Assembly (NCBI GenBank): GCA_007125475.1
Contig: SLDB01000020.1
Coordinates: 1 to 12,707, forward strand
Length of the DNA stretch: 12,707 bases
Source of the DNA: Nitriliruptoraceae bacterium
Lineage (GTDB): Bacteria > Actinomycetota > Nitriliruptoria > Nitriliruptorales > Nitriliruptoraceae
Direction: 5' to 3'
Both the position numbers and the translations under genes were made by a program. Each line of letters starts with the position of its first letter. The stretch's first letter is position 1. Shown piece by piece: positions 6,690 through 12,660 of the stretch. The notes beneath the pieces were generated by a model. It saw only the letters and a program-made list of their open reading frames with translations, ran no database searches and was not told the DNA's origin.

Positions 6690-7181
6690 ATGCCGCAGGA
6701 CCACCGCGCCGTCGTCGTCACCGCCAGCGACGGGGCGGCCTCCGGGAACCGTGACGACGCTTCCGGACCGGCGGTCGCCGAGGTCCTCACCGCCGCCGGG
6801 TTCGACGTCGTCGGCCGGGACGTCGTCTTCGACGACCGCGACGCGATCGCCGAGGTGCTGCGCCGGCGCATCGACGACGAGGACGCCGAGCTCGTCGTCG
6901 TCACCGGTGGGACCGGGTTCGGCCCGCGTGACGTCACCCCGGAGGCCACCCGCGACGTGATCGAGCGCGACGCCCCCGGGCTCGCCGAGGCGATGCGGGC
7001 CGCCGGGCGGGGGCACACCCCGATGGCCGACCTCTCCCGGGGGGTGTGCGGGATCCGGGGCCGTGCACTCGTGCTCAACCTTCCCGGTAGCCCCCGTGGG
7101 GCGGTCGAGTCGATCGAGGCCGTCATCGCGGTGCTGCCCCACGCACTCGCCCTCCTCGGTGGCGACACCACCCATCACTGA
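6690..7181 (+). CDS. moaB: MoaB/Mog family molybdenum cofactor biosynthesis protein
   Basis: Small cytosolic protein of the MoaB/Mog domain family, whose Mog-type members adenylylate molybdopterin before metal insertion. It has 163 residues, the usual single-domain length. It begins with the core beta-strand RAVVVTASDGAASGN (6-20) and carries the molybdopterin-binding motif VVTGGTGFGPRDVTPEAT (70-87) and the second conserved loop NLPGSPRGAVES (130-141). The ATG at 6690 is preceded by GGGAG with a 5-nt spacer; in-frame sequence upstream does not resemble the family. Its neighbours offer no other cofactor gene, so whether it is MoaB-like (often inactive) or Mog-like (active adenylyltransferase) is open. 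It may share a transcript with the enolase-type operon downstream, which starts 84 nt later. Confidence 0.88.
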   Translation: MPQDHRAVVVTASDGAASGNRDDASGPAVAEVLTAAGFDVVGRDVVFDDRDAIAEVLRRRIDDEDAELVVVTGGTGFGPRDVTPEATRDVIERDAPGLAEAMRAAGRGHTPMADLSRGVCGIRGRALVLNLPGSPRGAVESIEAVIAVLPHALALLGGDTTHH

Positions 7182-7225
7182 ACCGCCGCGCACGCTCACC
7201 GCCGCCCCGCAGCACCACCGCCCGA

Positions 7226-7250
7226 CGGCACCGACCGGTGCGGCACCGAC
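7226..7250. repeat. 10-bp direct repeat and small hairpin before the enolase-type operon
   Basis: CGGCACCGAC occurs at 7226-7235 and again at 7241-7250. The first copy also forms GCACC-GACC-GGTGC (7228-7241), a 5-bp stem. They lie just upstream of the ribosome site of the first dehydratase gene. The whole 84-nt gap contains no TA step, so a TAnnnT -10 is absent here. A role in translation control is possible but unproven. Confidence 0.35.
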
Positions 7251-7265
7251 GAGAGGACCCCCACC

Positions 7266-8387
7266 ATGACCACGATCACCGCGGTCGAAGCCCGCACCGT
7301 CCGCGTCCCCCTCGACACCCCGACCGGGTTCTCGAACCGCACCGTCAACGACCGCTTCTACTCGTTGGTCCGGGTCACCGGTGACGACGGGGTGTCCGGG
7401 ATCGGGTTCTGCTACCCGGGCCACGCCGGCGGCTCGCTGGTGACCACCGCGGTGCGCGAGCTGCTGGCCCCGGTGTACGTCGGGCGTGACGCCCACCTCA
7501 CCGAGGGACTGTGGGCCGCCGCGTACCAGGAGATGCTGCTGCACGGCCGTGCGGGCTCGGCGATGCGGGCGCTGAGCGCCGTCGACATCGCCCTGTGGGA
7601 CCGCAACGCCCGGGCGGCGGGGCTGCCGCTGTACCGGTTCCTGGGTGCCGCGGCCGAGGGTGACGTCCCGGCGTACGCCAGCGGCGGGTACTACCTCGAG
7701 GGCAAGGGCCCCGACGGGGTCGCCGCGGAGATGCGCGGCTACGTCGAGGCCGGGTTCACCGCGGTGAAGCTGAAGATCGGGCGGTTGTCGGCCGAGGCCG
7801 ACGCCGAGCGCCTGGCCGCGGTGCGCGACGCCGTCGGCGACGACGTGCTGGTGATGCTGGATGCGAACAACGCGTTCACCGACCTGCCCACCGCGTTGCG
7901 GGCGATGGCCCGCTGGGAGCCCTACGACCCGTACTGGATCGAGGAGCCGTTCAGCCCCGACGACATCGACAACCACGCCCGGCTCGCCGAACGCACCTCG
8001 GTGATCGTCGCCACCGGCGAGATCGAGGCCGGCCGGTGGCGGCACAAGGAGCTGTTGGAGAAGGACGCCGCCGCGATCCTGCAGACCGACGCGGCGGTGT
8101 GTGGCGGGGTGACCGAGTTCCGCCGGATCGCGGCGACCGCGTCGAGCTTCGGGGTGACGCTGGCGCCGCACTGGTTCCACGACCTGCACGTGCACCTGGT
8201 GGCGGCCACCCCCAACGCGGTGTTCGTCGAGTACTTCCCCGACGATCAGGTCCTCAATTTCCGGCGGCTGGTCGATACCCAGCTCGAGCAGACCGGTGGA
8301 CGCCTCACCCTCCCCGACCGACCGGGGCTGGGCTTCGACTTCGCCGCCGACGCACTCGAACGCTACGCGGTCGACGACTGGAGCTGA
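7266..8387 (+). CDS. Enolase-superfamily dehydratase/racemase, mandelate racemase subgroup (first copy)
   Basis: Cytosolic metal-dependent enzyme that removes the proton next to a carboxylate; family members are acid-sugar dehydratases, racemases or cycloisomerases. It has 373 residues. An N-terminal capping domain (about 1-130) precedes the barrel. The catalytic set of mandelate racemase is complete: Lys168 and Lys170 in AVKLKIG, metal ligands Asp199 (MLDANN), Glu226 (WIEEP) and Glu252 (TGEIEA), Asp275 (LQTD) and His302 (APHWFHD) as the dyad, and Glu322 (FVEYF). Spacings between these residues match the known racemase numbering almost exactly. HLVAATPNAVFVE closely recalls the mandelate racemase C-terminal barrel. 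A GAGAGGA ribosome site lies 9 nt before the ATG. It is first in a three-gene operon with an FAH-family gene 3 nt downstream, which favours dehydration of a sugar or hydroxy acid. Substrate unknown. Confidence 0.88.
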   Translation: MTTITAVEARTVRVPLDTPTGFSNRTVNDRFYSLVRVTGDDGVSGIGFCYPGHAGGSLVTTAVRELLAPVYVGRDAHLTEGLWAAAYQEMLLHGRAGSAMRALSAVDIALWDRNARAAGLPLYRFLGAAAEGDVPAYASGGYYLEGKGPDGVAAEMRGYVEAGFTAVKLKIGRLSAEADAERLAAVRDAVGDDVLVMLDANNAFTDLPTALRAMARWEPYDPYWIEEPFSPDDIDNHARLAERTSVIVATGEIEAGRWRHKELLEKDAAAILQTDAAVCGGVTEFRRIAATASSFGVTLAPHWFHDLHVHLVAATPNAVFVEYFPDDQVLNFRRLVDTQLEQTGGRLTLPDRPGLGFDFAADALERYAVDDWS

Positions 8388-8390
8388 CCC

Positions 8391-9263
8391 ATGCGACTGT
8401 CCACCATCGAGCTCGAAGGAACGGAGGTCGCCGCCGTCCACGTCGACGGTCGAGGCCTCGCGCCGGTGCCCGAAGCCACCGACGAGCTGCCACCGACGCT
8501 GCTTGGCCTGCTGCGTGGCCACCTCGACGACACCGTGCGCACCGAGTTGGCCGCACGCGCCGCCGAGCTGCCCGACGCCGACCTCGTCGACGCGGCCACC
8601 GCGAGGTACCGGCCGCTGTACCGCGAACCCGTCAAGATCTGGGGGATCGGCCTGAACTACCGTGCCCACGCCGAGGACCTCGCCGAGAGCCATCCCGACG
8701 AGCCCGCCTCGTTCATCAAGGCCAGCCACACCATCATCGGGCACGGCGACGCGATCGAGCTGCCCTGGCACAGCTCGTACGTCACCGCCGAGGCCGAGTT
8801 GGGCCTGGTGTTCGGGGTCGAGTCACGGGACGTCGACGAGCACGATGCCCTCGGCCACCTCGCCGGGGTCTGCCCCGTCCTCGATCAGACCGCCGTCGAC
8901 ATCCTCCAACGCAACCCGCGCTTCTTGACACGCTCGAAGAACTACCCGACGTTCTTCTCGTTCGGCCCGGTGCTGGTGACCATCGACGAGGCGCTGGGCG
9001 GACGCGGTTCGCTGGAGCACATCAACGTGGCGACCTACCACAACGGCCGGCTGCACCGTGAGGACGTGGTCTCCGGGATGCGCCACACCCCCGAACAGCT
9101 GATCAGCCTGCACACCCAGATGATGCCGTTCTCGCCCGGCGACATCATCTCCCCCGGCTCGCCGGGCGCCGTGCCCATCGAGGACGGCGACGTGGCCGAG
9201 TGCCGCATCGAGGGCATCGGCACCCTGCGCAACCCCGTCGTCCGCCCGGAGCCGGCCCGATGA
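8391..9263 (+). CDS. Fumarylacetoacetate hydrolase (FAH) family protein
   Basis: Probably a cytosolic divalent-metal enzyme acting on a 2-oxo acid: hydrolysis of a 1,3-diketo acid, decarboxylation or dehydration, as in other FAH members. It has 290 residues: a variable N-terminal part (1-80), then the FAH fold. Seen are IWGIGLNYRAHAED (83-96, with the His93 expected in catalysis), SFIKASHTIIGHGDAIELP (107-125), metal ligands Glu134 and Glu136 in AEAELGLVFG, Asp165 in LDQTAVD, Lys183 in RSKNYPTFFSFGP, and FSPGDIISPGSPG (247-259). The usual ND motif and TGTP loop are replaced by LDQTAVD and SPGSPG, so it belongs to a divergent subgroup. TGGAG lies 7 nt before the ATG. It is placed between two mandelate racemase-like genes and overlaps the second by ATGA. 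This suggests it processes the keto-deoxy product or its oxidised form, which is inference. Confidence 0.87.
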   Translation: MRLSTIELEGTEVAAVHVDGRGLAPVPEATDELPPTLLGLLRGHLDDTVRTELAARAAELPDADLVDAATARYRPLYREPVKIWGIGLNYRAHAEDLAESHPDEPASFIKASHTIIGHGDAIELPWHSSYVTAEAELGLVFGVESRDVDEHDALGHLAGVCPVLDQTAVDILQRNPRFLTRSKNYPTFFSFGPVLVTIDEALGGRGSLEHINVATYHNGRLHREDVVSGMRHTPEQLISLHTQMMPFSPGDIISPGSPGAVPIEDGDVAECRIEGIGTLRNPVVRPEPAR

Positions 9264-10414
9264 GGATCACCGAGATCTCCACGGTGGTGCTACGGCTCCC
9301 GGTGGTGCTGGCGATCGGTGACGGCACCCAGGACGTGCTCATCGTCGTGGTGCACACCGACGAGGGGGTCACCGGGGTCGGGGAGGTGCACACCTCCCCC
9401 ACCGTCGCCGAGGCCGTCATCCACGCGCCGGTCTCCCACGTGCGCAGCCGTGGACTGGCCAGCGTCCTGGTCGGTCAGGACCCGTTGGACACCGAGGCGT
9501 GCTGGCAGCGGATGTACGAAGCCACCGAGGTCTACGGCCGACGCGGGGTGGTGATGCACGCCATCAGCGGGGTCGACCTCGCCCTGTGGGACCTGCGCGG
9601 CAAGGTCGAGGGTCGCAGCGTCGCCGAGCTCCTCGGCGGCCGACAGCACCGACAGCTGGCGGCGTACGCCAGCGTGCTGATGCCCGACACCGTCGACGAG
9701 GCCCGCCAGCTGGCCCGCGACTGCGCCGCCCAGGGGTTCGCGGCCGTCAAGTACGGCTGGGGCGGGCTCGGCGCCGGGATCGAACAGGCCGTGCAGCTGG
9801 TCGCCGCGGTCCGCGAGGAGGCCGGCGACGGCGAGGTGATGATCGACATCGGCGCCGGCCTCGACGTCGAACAGGCGCTGCGGCTCGCCGAGGCGTTCGA
9901 GCCCTACGACCTGACCTTCCTCGAGGAACCGCTGCACCCCGACGACCTGGCCGGGTTCCGGCGCCTGGCCGAGGCCAGCCCGATCCCGATCGCCACCGGC
10001 GAGAAGGAGACGAGCCTGGCCGGGTTCACCACGCTGATCGAGCAGGGCCGCCCCGACATCGTCCAACCCGACCTCGCCCGGGCCGGGGGGTTCACCGAGG
10101 TGGAGCGGATCTGGCACCGGGCACGCGACCACGACGTCCGGGTGATCCCGCACTGCTGGAGCACCGACGTCCTCGTCGCCGCGACCATGCAGTTCCTCGC
10201 ATCACGCCCGGAGCCGGTGATGCTGGAGTTCTGCCTGGAGGACAACCCGATCCGTCGGGAGGTCGCGGTCGAATCGCTGTGGGCGGTCGACGGGTACGTC
10301 ACCGTCGACGACCGTCCGGGGCTGGGGATCACATTGAACCCCCGCACCCTGCGCGAGCTGGGGGTGAGCTTCAGCGGCCCGGCCCAGGACGTGATCGCCG
10401 CAGCGACCAGGTGA
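9260..10414 (+). CDS. Enolase-superfamily dehydratase/racemase, mandelate racemase subgroup (second, divergent copy)
   Basis: Second enolase-superfamily enzyme of the operon, 384 residues, clearly different in sequence from the first. The ATG at 9260 overlaps the FAH-family stop as ATGA and has GGAG 8 nt upstream; a longer in-frame start at 9200 would lie inside the FAH gene and lacks family resemblance. Catalytic positions are Lys164 in AAVKYGWGG, metal ligands Asp196 (MIDIGAG), Glu222 (FLEEP) and Glu248 (TGEKET), dyad Asp271 (VQPD) and His298 (IPHCW), and Glu323 (LEFCLED). Spacing follows mandelate racemase. The second Lys of KxK is Gly166, in a KYGWG context. Loss of that Lys, with a kept His-Asp dyad, fits a dehydratase on one face of the substrate more than a racemase. 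It may act on a stereoisomer or a later intermediate of the same pathway. Substrate unknown. Confidence 0.87.
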   Translation: MRITEISTVVLRLPVVLAIGDGTQDVLIVVVHTDEGVTGVGEVHTSPTVAEAVIHAPVSHVRSRGLASVLVGQDPLDTEACWQRMYEATEVYGRRGVVMHAISGVDLALWDLRGKVEGRSVAELLGGRQHRQLAAYASVLMPDTVDEARQLARDCAAQGFAAVKYGWGGLGAGIEQAVQLVAAVREEAGDGEVMIDIGAGLDVEQALRLAEAFEPYDLTFLEEPLHPDDLAGFRRLAEASPIPIATGEKETSLAGFTTLIEQGRPDIVQPDLARAGGFTEVERIWHRARDHDVRVIPHCWSTDVLVAATMQFLASRPEPVMLEFCLEDNPIRREVAVESLWAVDGYVTVDDRPGLGITLNPRTLRELGVSFSGPAQDVIAAATR

Positions 10415-10438
10415 CCGCGACCTCGGCGGCGTGTCACC
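10410..10438. terminator. Weak hairpin between convergent genes
   Basis: GGTGAC (10410-10415, including the last codon of the second dehydratase gene) can pair with GTCACC (10433-10438) across a 17-nt GC-rich loop. The 33-nt gap between the two convergent stop codons has no better structure. It could serve as a shared weak terminator; support is modest. Confidence 0.25.
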
Positions 10439-10447
10439 GCGGCCGGT

Positions 10448-11308
10448 TCAGCCGATCGCGTCGGCGACCTGCGCCAGGGCATCGAGGTGCTCGTCGAGGC
10501 CGGTGAACCCGGCGCGCATCGTGTTCACCGACAGGTGGGTGGCACCGGCCGCCCGCCACCGACCGGCGTGGTCGACGACCTGGTCGATCCCCCCGGGGCC
10601 GAAGCTGACCCGGCCCTCCATCCCGATCGCGGCCGGGTCGCGGCCGGCCGCGGTGGCGGCCTCGGCGATGAGCCCACGGGCGTGGTCGAGGCGTTCGCCG
10701 GGGGCGACCTGGGGGAACCACCCGTCGGCGACCCGGCCCATCCGCCGGTACGCCGGGTCGGAGGAGCCCCCCAGCCACACCGGGATGGGGCGCTGCACCG
10801 GCGACGGCGCCAACCCCGCGCCGGTGACCGTGTCGAACTCCCCGGCGAACGTCACGCGGTCCTGGGTCCACAGCCGCCGGAGCAGGGCGATCTGCTCCTC
10901 CTCACGCCGACCGCGCGAGGAGAAGTCCTGCCCGAGCGCCTCGTACTCGACGGCGTTCCACCCCACCCCGACCCCGAGGCGGAACCGTCCCGCGGTGAGC
11001 AGGTCGACCTGGGCGGCCTGCTTGGCCACCAGCGCGGTCTGACGCTGCGGCAGCACCAGCACCCCGGTGACCAGCTCGAGGGAGGTGACGCCGGCGAGGT
11101 AGCCGAACAGCACCAGCGGCTCGTGGAACCGGGAGGTGATGTCGTACGGCCCGGACCAGCCGGCGTGGACCGACGGGTCGGCGCCGAGGACGTGGTCGTA
11201 GGCCAGCACGTGCCGGTAGCCGAGCTCCTCGACCGCGGTGGCGTACGCCCGGATCGCGGCCGCGCTCGGCTCGATCTCCAGCTGCGGGAACACCACACCC
11301 AGCTGCAC
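10448..11308 (-). CDS. LLM class (luciferase-like) oxidoreductase, probably F420-dependent
   Basis: Cytosolic TIM-barrel oxidoreductase of the bacterial luciferase-like family; in actinomycetes this subgroup mostly uses reduced F420. It has 286 residues, typical for the subgroup. It starts MQLGVVFPQLEIEPSAAAIR, with VEELGYRHVLAYDHVLG (26-42) as the barrel's second strand region, then TGVLVLPQRQTALVAKQAA (81-99) and the family hallmark GRFRLGVGVGWNAVEYEALG (107-126), followed by SRGRREEEQIALLRRLW and PIPVWLGGSSDPAYRR (174-189). The GTG at 11308 has a strong AGGAGGTGA site at 11323-11315. It lies 74 nt downstream of the aldolase gene, with a long hairpin between. F420 rather than FMN is inferred from family and organism type. 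The substrate is not predictable, and no partner flavin reductase is nearby. Confidence 0.87.
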   Translation of the reverse strand: MQLGVVFPQLEIEPSAAAIRAYATAVEELGYRHVLAYDHVLGADPSVHAGWSGPYDITSRFHEPLVLFGYLAGVTSLELVTGVLVLPQRQTALVAKQAAQVDLLTAGRFRLGVGVGWNAVEYEALGQDFSSRGRREEEQIALLRRLWTQDRVTFAGEFDTVTGAGLAPSPVQRPIPVWLGGSSDPAYRRMGRVADGWFPQVAPGERLDHARGLIAEAATAAGRDPAAIGMEGRVSFGPGGIDQVVDHAGRWRAAGATHLSVNTMRAGFTGLDEHLDALAQVADAIG

Positions 11309-11314
11309 CGGCGC

Positions 11315-11323
11315 TCACCTCCT
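11315..11323 (-). promoter_or_regulatory. Strong Shine-Dalgarno site of the LLM oxidoreductase gene
   Basis: Minus-strand AGGAGGTGA (11323-11315) precedes the GTG at 11308, with 9 nt between AGGAGG and the start codon. It supports the GTG start and suggests efficient independent translation even if the gene is cotranscribed with the aldolase. Confidence 0.6.
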
Positions 11324-11330
11324 CGGGGTC

Positions 11331-11371
11331 CCACCGGCCGGGGCGGCGGACGCGCTGCCCCGGCCCGGTGG
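11331..11371 (-). terminator. Long hairpin between the aldolase and LLM oxidoreductase genes
   Basis: Arm 11331-11344 (CCACCGGCCGGGGC) pairs with 11357-11371 through 14 base pairs with a single bulged C. Three further pairs (one G-U) can extend it inward, leaving a 6-nt loop. It begins 11 nt after the aldolase stop codon and ends 7 nt before the LLM ribosome site. No T-run follows on the minus strand. It may terminate or attenuate aldolase transcripts, or protect the upstream mRNA end. Confidence 0.5.
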
Positions 11372-11382
11372 CGCCGCCGTGC

Positions 11383-12432
11383 TCAGGCGACGGTGACGTC
11401 GGGGTCGAGGTAGACGTCCTGGATCGCGTGGAGGAGCTCGACGCCCTCGACGGCCGGGCGCTGGAACGCCTTGCGCCCCGAGATCAGGCCCATCCCGCCC
11501 CCGCGCTTGTTCACCACCGCGGTGCGGACCGCCTCGGCGAGGTCGGACTCGCCCGACGAGGCCCCACCGCTGTTGATCAGCCCGGATCGGCCCATGAAGC
11601 AGTTCGCCACCTGCCACCGGGTGAGGTCGATCGGGTGCGGGGTCGTCAGGGAGTCCTCGACCAGCGGCGAGGTCTTGCCGAACCCGAGCGCGGAGAACCC
11701 GCCGTTGGTCTCGGGCGCCTTCTGCTTGATGATGTCGGCCTGGATCGTCACCCCGAGGTGGTTGGCCTGGCCGGTGAGGTCGGCGGCGGTGTGGAAGTCC
11801 CCGTCGGCGGTCTTGAAGGCATCGTTGCGCAGGTAGCACCACAGCACCGTGAACATCCCGAGCTCGTGGGCCCGTTCGAACGCCTCGCGGATCTCCTGCA
11901 GCTGGCGCATCGACTCCTCGGAACCGAAGTAGATCGTGGCGCCGACCCCGGCGGCCCCCATGTCGAAGGCCTGTTCGACCGACCCGAACAGCACCTGGTC
12001 GTAGCGGTTGGGGTAGGTGAGCAGCTCGTTGTGGTTCACCTTCACGATGAACGGGATGCGGTGGGCGTAACGCCGCGCGACCGAGCCGAGGACACCGATG
12101 GTGGAGGCCACCGCGTTGCACCCGCCGTCGATCGCGAGCTCGACGATGTTGGCGGGGTCGAAGTACGCCGGGTTCGGGGCGAACGACGCCGCCGCGGAGT
12201 GCTCGATGCCCTGGTCGACCGGGAGGATCGACAGGTACCCGGTCCCGCCGAGTCGGCCGTGGTCGAACAGGGACTGCAGGTTGCGCAGCACCTGCACGGG
12301 GCGGTCACCGGCCGCGGCGACGTCCTCGACGAACGTCGGGGACGGCAGGTGCAGTCGGTCCTTGGTGATCCCCGAGCAGGTGTGCCCGAGGAGGTCGTCG
12401 GCGTCCGGGCCGAGGAGGGAGGCGAGGTCCAC
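11383..12432 (-). CDS. fbaB: Class I fructose-bisphosphate aldolase, FbaB (DhnA) type
   Basis: Cytosolic Schiff-base aldolase that reversibly cleaves fructose 1,6-bisphosphate to dihydroxyacetone phosphate and glyceraldehyde 3-phosphate. With the GTG start at 12432 it has 349 residues, against 350 for E. coli FbaB, and the N-terminus aligns (MDLASLLGPDADDLL). Conserved blocks are GTGYLSILPVDQGIEHSA (63-80), YAHRIPFIVKVNHNE (122-136), GATIYFGSEES (164-174), ADLTGQANHLG (217-227), ADIIKQK (232-238), INSGGASSGESD (286-297, phosphate loop) and GGMGLISGRKAF (312-323). Lys236 in ADIIKQK is the likely Schiff-base lysine, by inference. AGGAG 7 nt upstream fixes the GTG start; the longer frame reaching 12612 has no family similarity there. 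The LLM oxidoreductase gene follows. A role beyond central carbon flow is possible but not shown. Confidence 0.95.
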   Translation of the reverse strand: MDLASLLGPDADDLLGHTCSGITKDRLHLPSPTFVEDVAAAGDRPVQVLRNLQSLFDHGRLGGTGYLSILPVDQGIEHSAAASFAPNPAYFDPANIVELAIDGGCNAVASTIGVLGSVARRYAHRIPFIVKVNHNELLTYPNRYDQVLFGSVEQAFDMGAAGVGATIYFGSEESMRQLQEIREAFERAHELGMFTVLWCYLRNDAFKTADGDFHTAADLTGQANHLGVTIQADIIKQKAPETNGGFSALGFGKTSPLVEDSLTTPHPIDLTRWQVANCFMGRSGLINSGGASSGESDLAEAVRTAVVNKRGGGMGLISGRKAFQRPAVEGVELLHAIQDVYLDPDVTVA

Positions 12433-12439
12433 GTCGATG

Positions 12440-12444
12440 CTCCT
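12440..12444 (-). promoter_or_regulatory. Ribosome binding site that sets the fbaB start
   Basis: Minus-strand AGGAG (12444-12440) stands 7 nt before the GTG at 12432. No ATG lies nearby in frame. This start reproduces the family's N-terminus, so the site decides the annotation. Confidence 0.65.
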
Positions 12445-12472
12445 GGCAGCGGTGGTCTGCGTCGATACGCCC

Positions 12473-12478
12473 ACGGTA
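12473..12478 (-). promoter_or_regulatory. Candidate -10 element of fbaB
   Basis: Minus-strand TACCGT (12478-12473) fits TAnnnT and would place the transcript start near 12466, leaving a leader of about 34 nt. No convincing -35 lies 16-18 nt upstream, so an activator or a -10-dependent promoter would be needed. Confidence 0.3.
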
Positions 12479-12511
12479 GGCGAGCACGGCCCCGGCCGCT
12501 GCCTCGCCGCC

Positions 12512-12561
12512 CGACGGGGCGCGGCCCCACGTCGCTCGACGGGGCGCGCACGTACGTCGCC
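12512..12561. repeat. 25-bp imperfect tandem repeat upstream of fbaB
   Basis: Two adjoining 25-bp units (12512-12536 and 12537-12561) share CGACGGGGCGCG, then five variable bases, then ACGTCGC; about 20 of 25 positions agree. The first unit can also fold as GGGGC-GCG-GCCCC (12516-12528). The second holds the palindrome ACGTACGT (12550-12557). They lie about 35-85 bp upstream of the candidate fbaB -10, between fbaB and a probable divergent gene, a position suited to regulator binding. The rest of the 275-nt gap shows no coding sequence. Confidence 0.5.
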
Positions 12562-12660
12562 GGCAGCACCGGTGGCGGCGACGGCGCCCGCTGAACGTCG
12601 CCGGTGGTGCACGTGCCGCGCGACCGCGGACGCTGCTCGGTCCCGTCGCGTCTCGGCGAC

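Noticed and set aside
6573..8771. Minus-strand open frame of 732 codons
   Set aside because: It runs antisense to three well-supported genes. Its Asp/Gly/Val/Arg/His-rich composition is typical of the reverse frame of high-GC coding DNA, and no domain motif is visible.
9290..10153. Minus-strand open frame of 287 codons opposite the second enolase-type gene
   Set aside because: Antisense shadow rich in Asp, Gly, Val and Leu with no recognisable motif.
7266..10414. The two enolase-type genes as a recent tandem duplication
   Set aside because: Their protein sequences agree only at the subgroup motifs and differ in the KxK region and elsewhere, so they are old paralogues rather than a recent copy.
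10487..11413. Plus-strand open frame of 308 codons opposite the LLM gene
   Set aside because: Shadow of the LLM oxidoreductase gene; composition is the usual reverse-frame bias.
11368..12594. Plus-strand open frame of 408 codons opposite fbaB
   Set aside because: Shadow of fbaB, which matches its family over its entire length.
12433..12612. Upstream extension of the aldolase (60 more residues)
   Set aside because: It has no similarity to the aldolase family, and a good ribosome site sits before GTG 12432.
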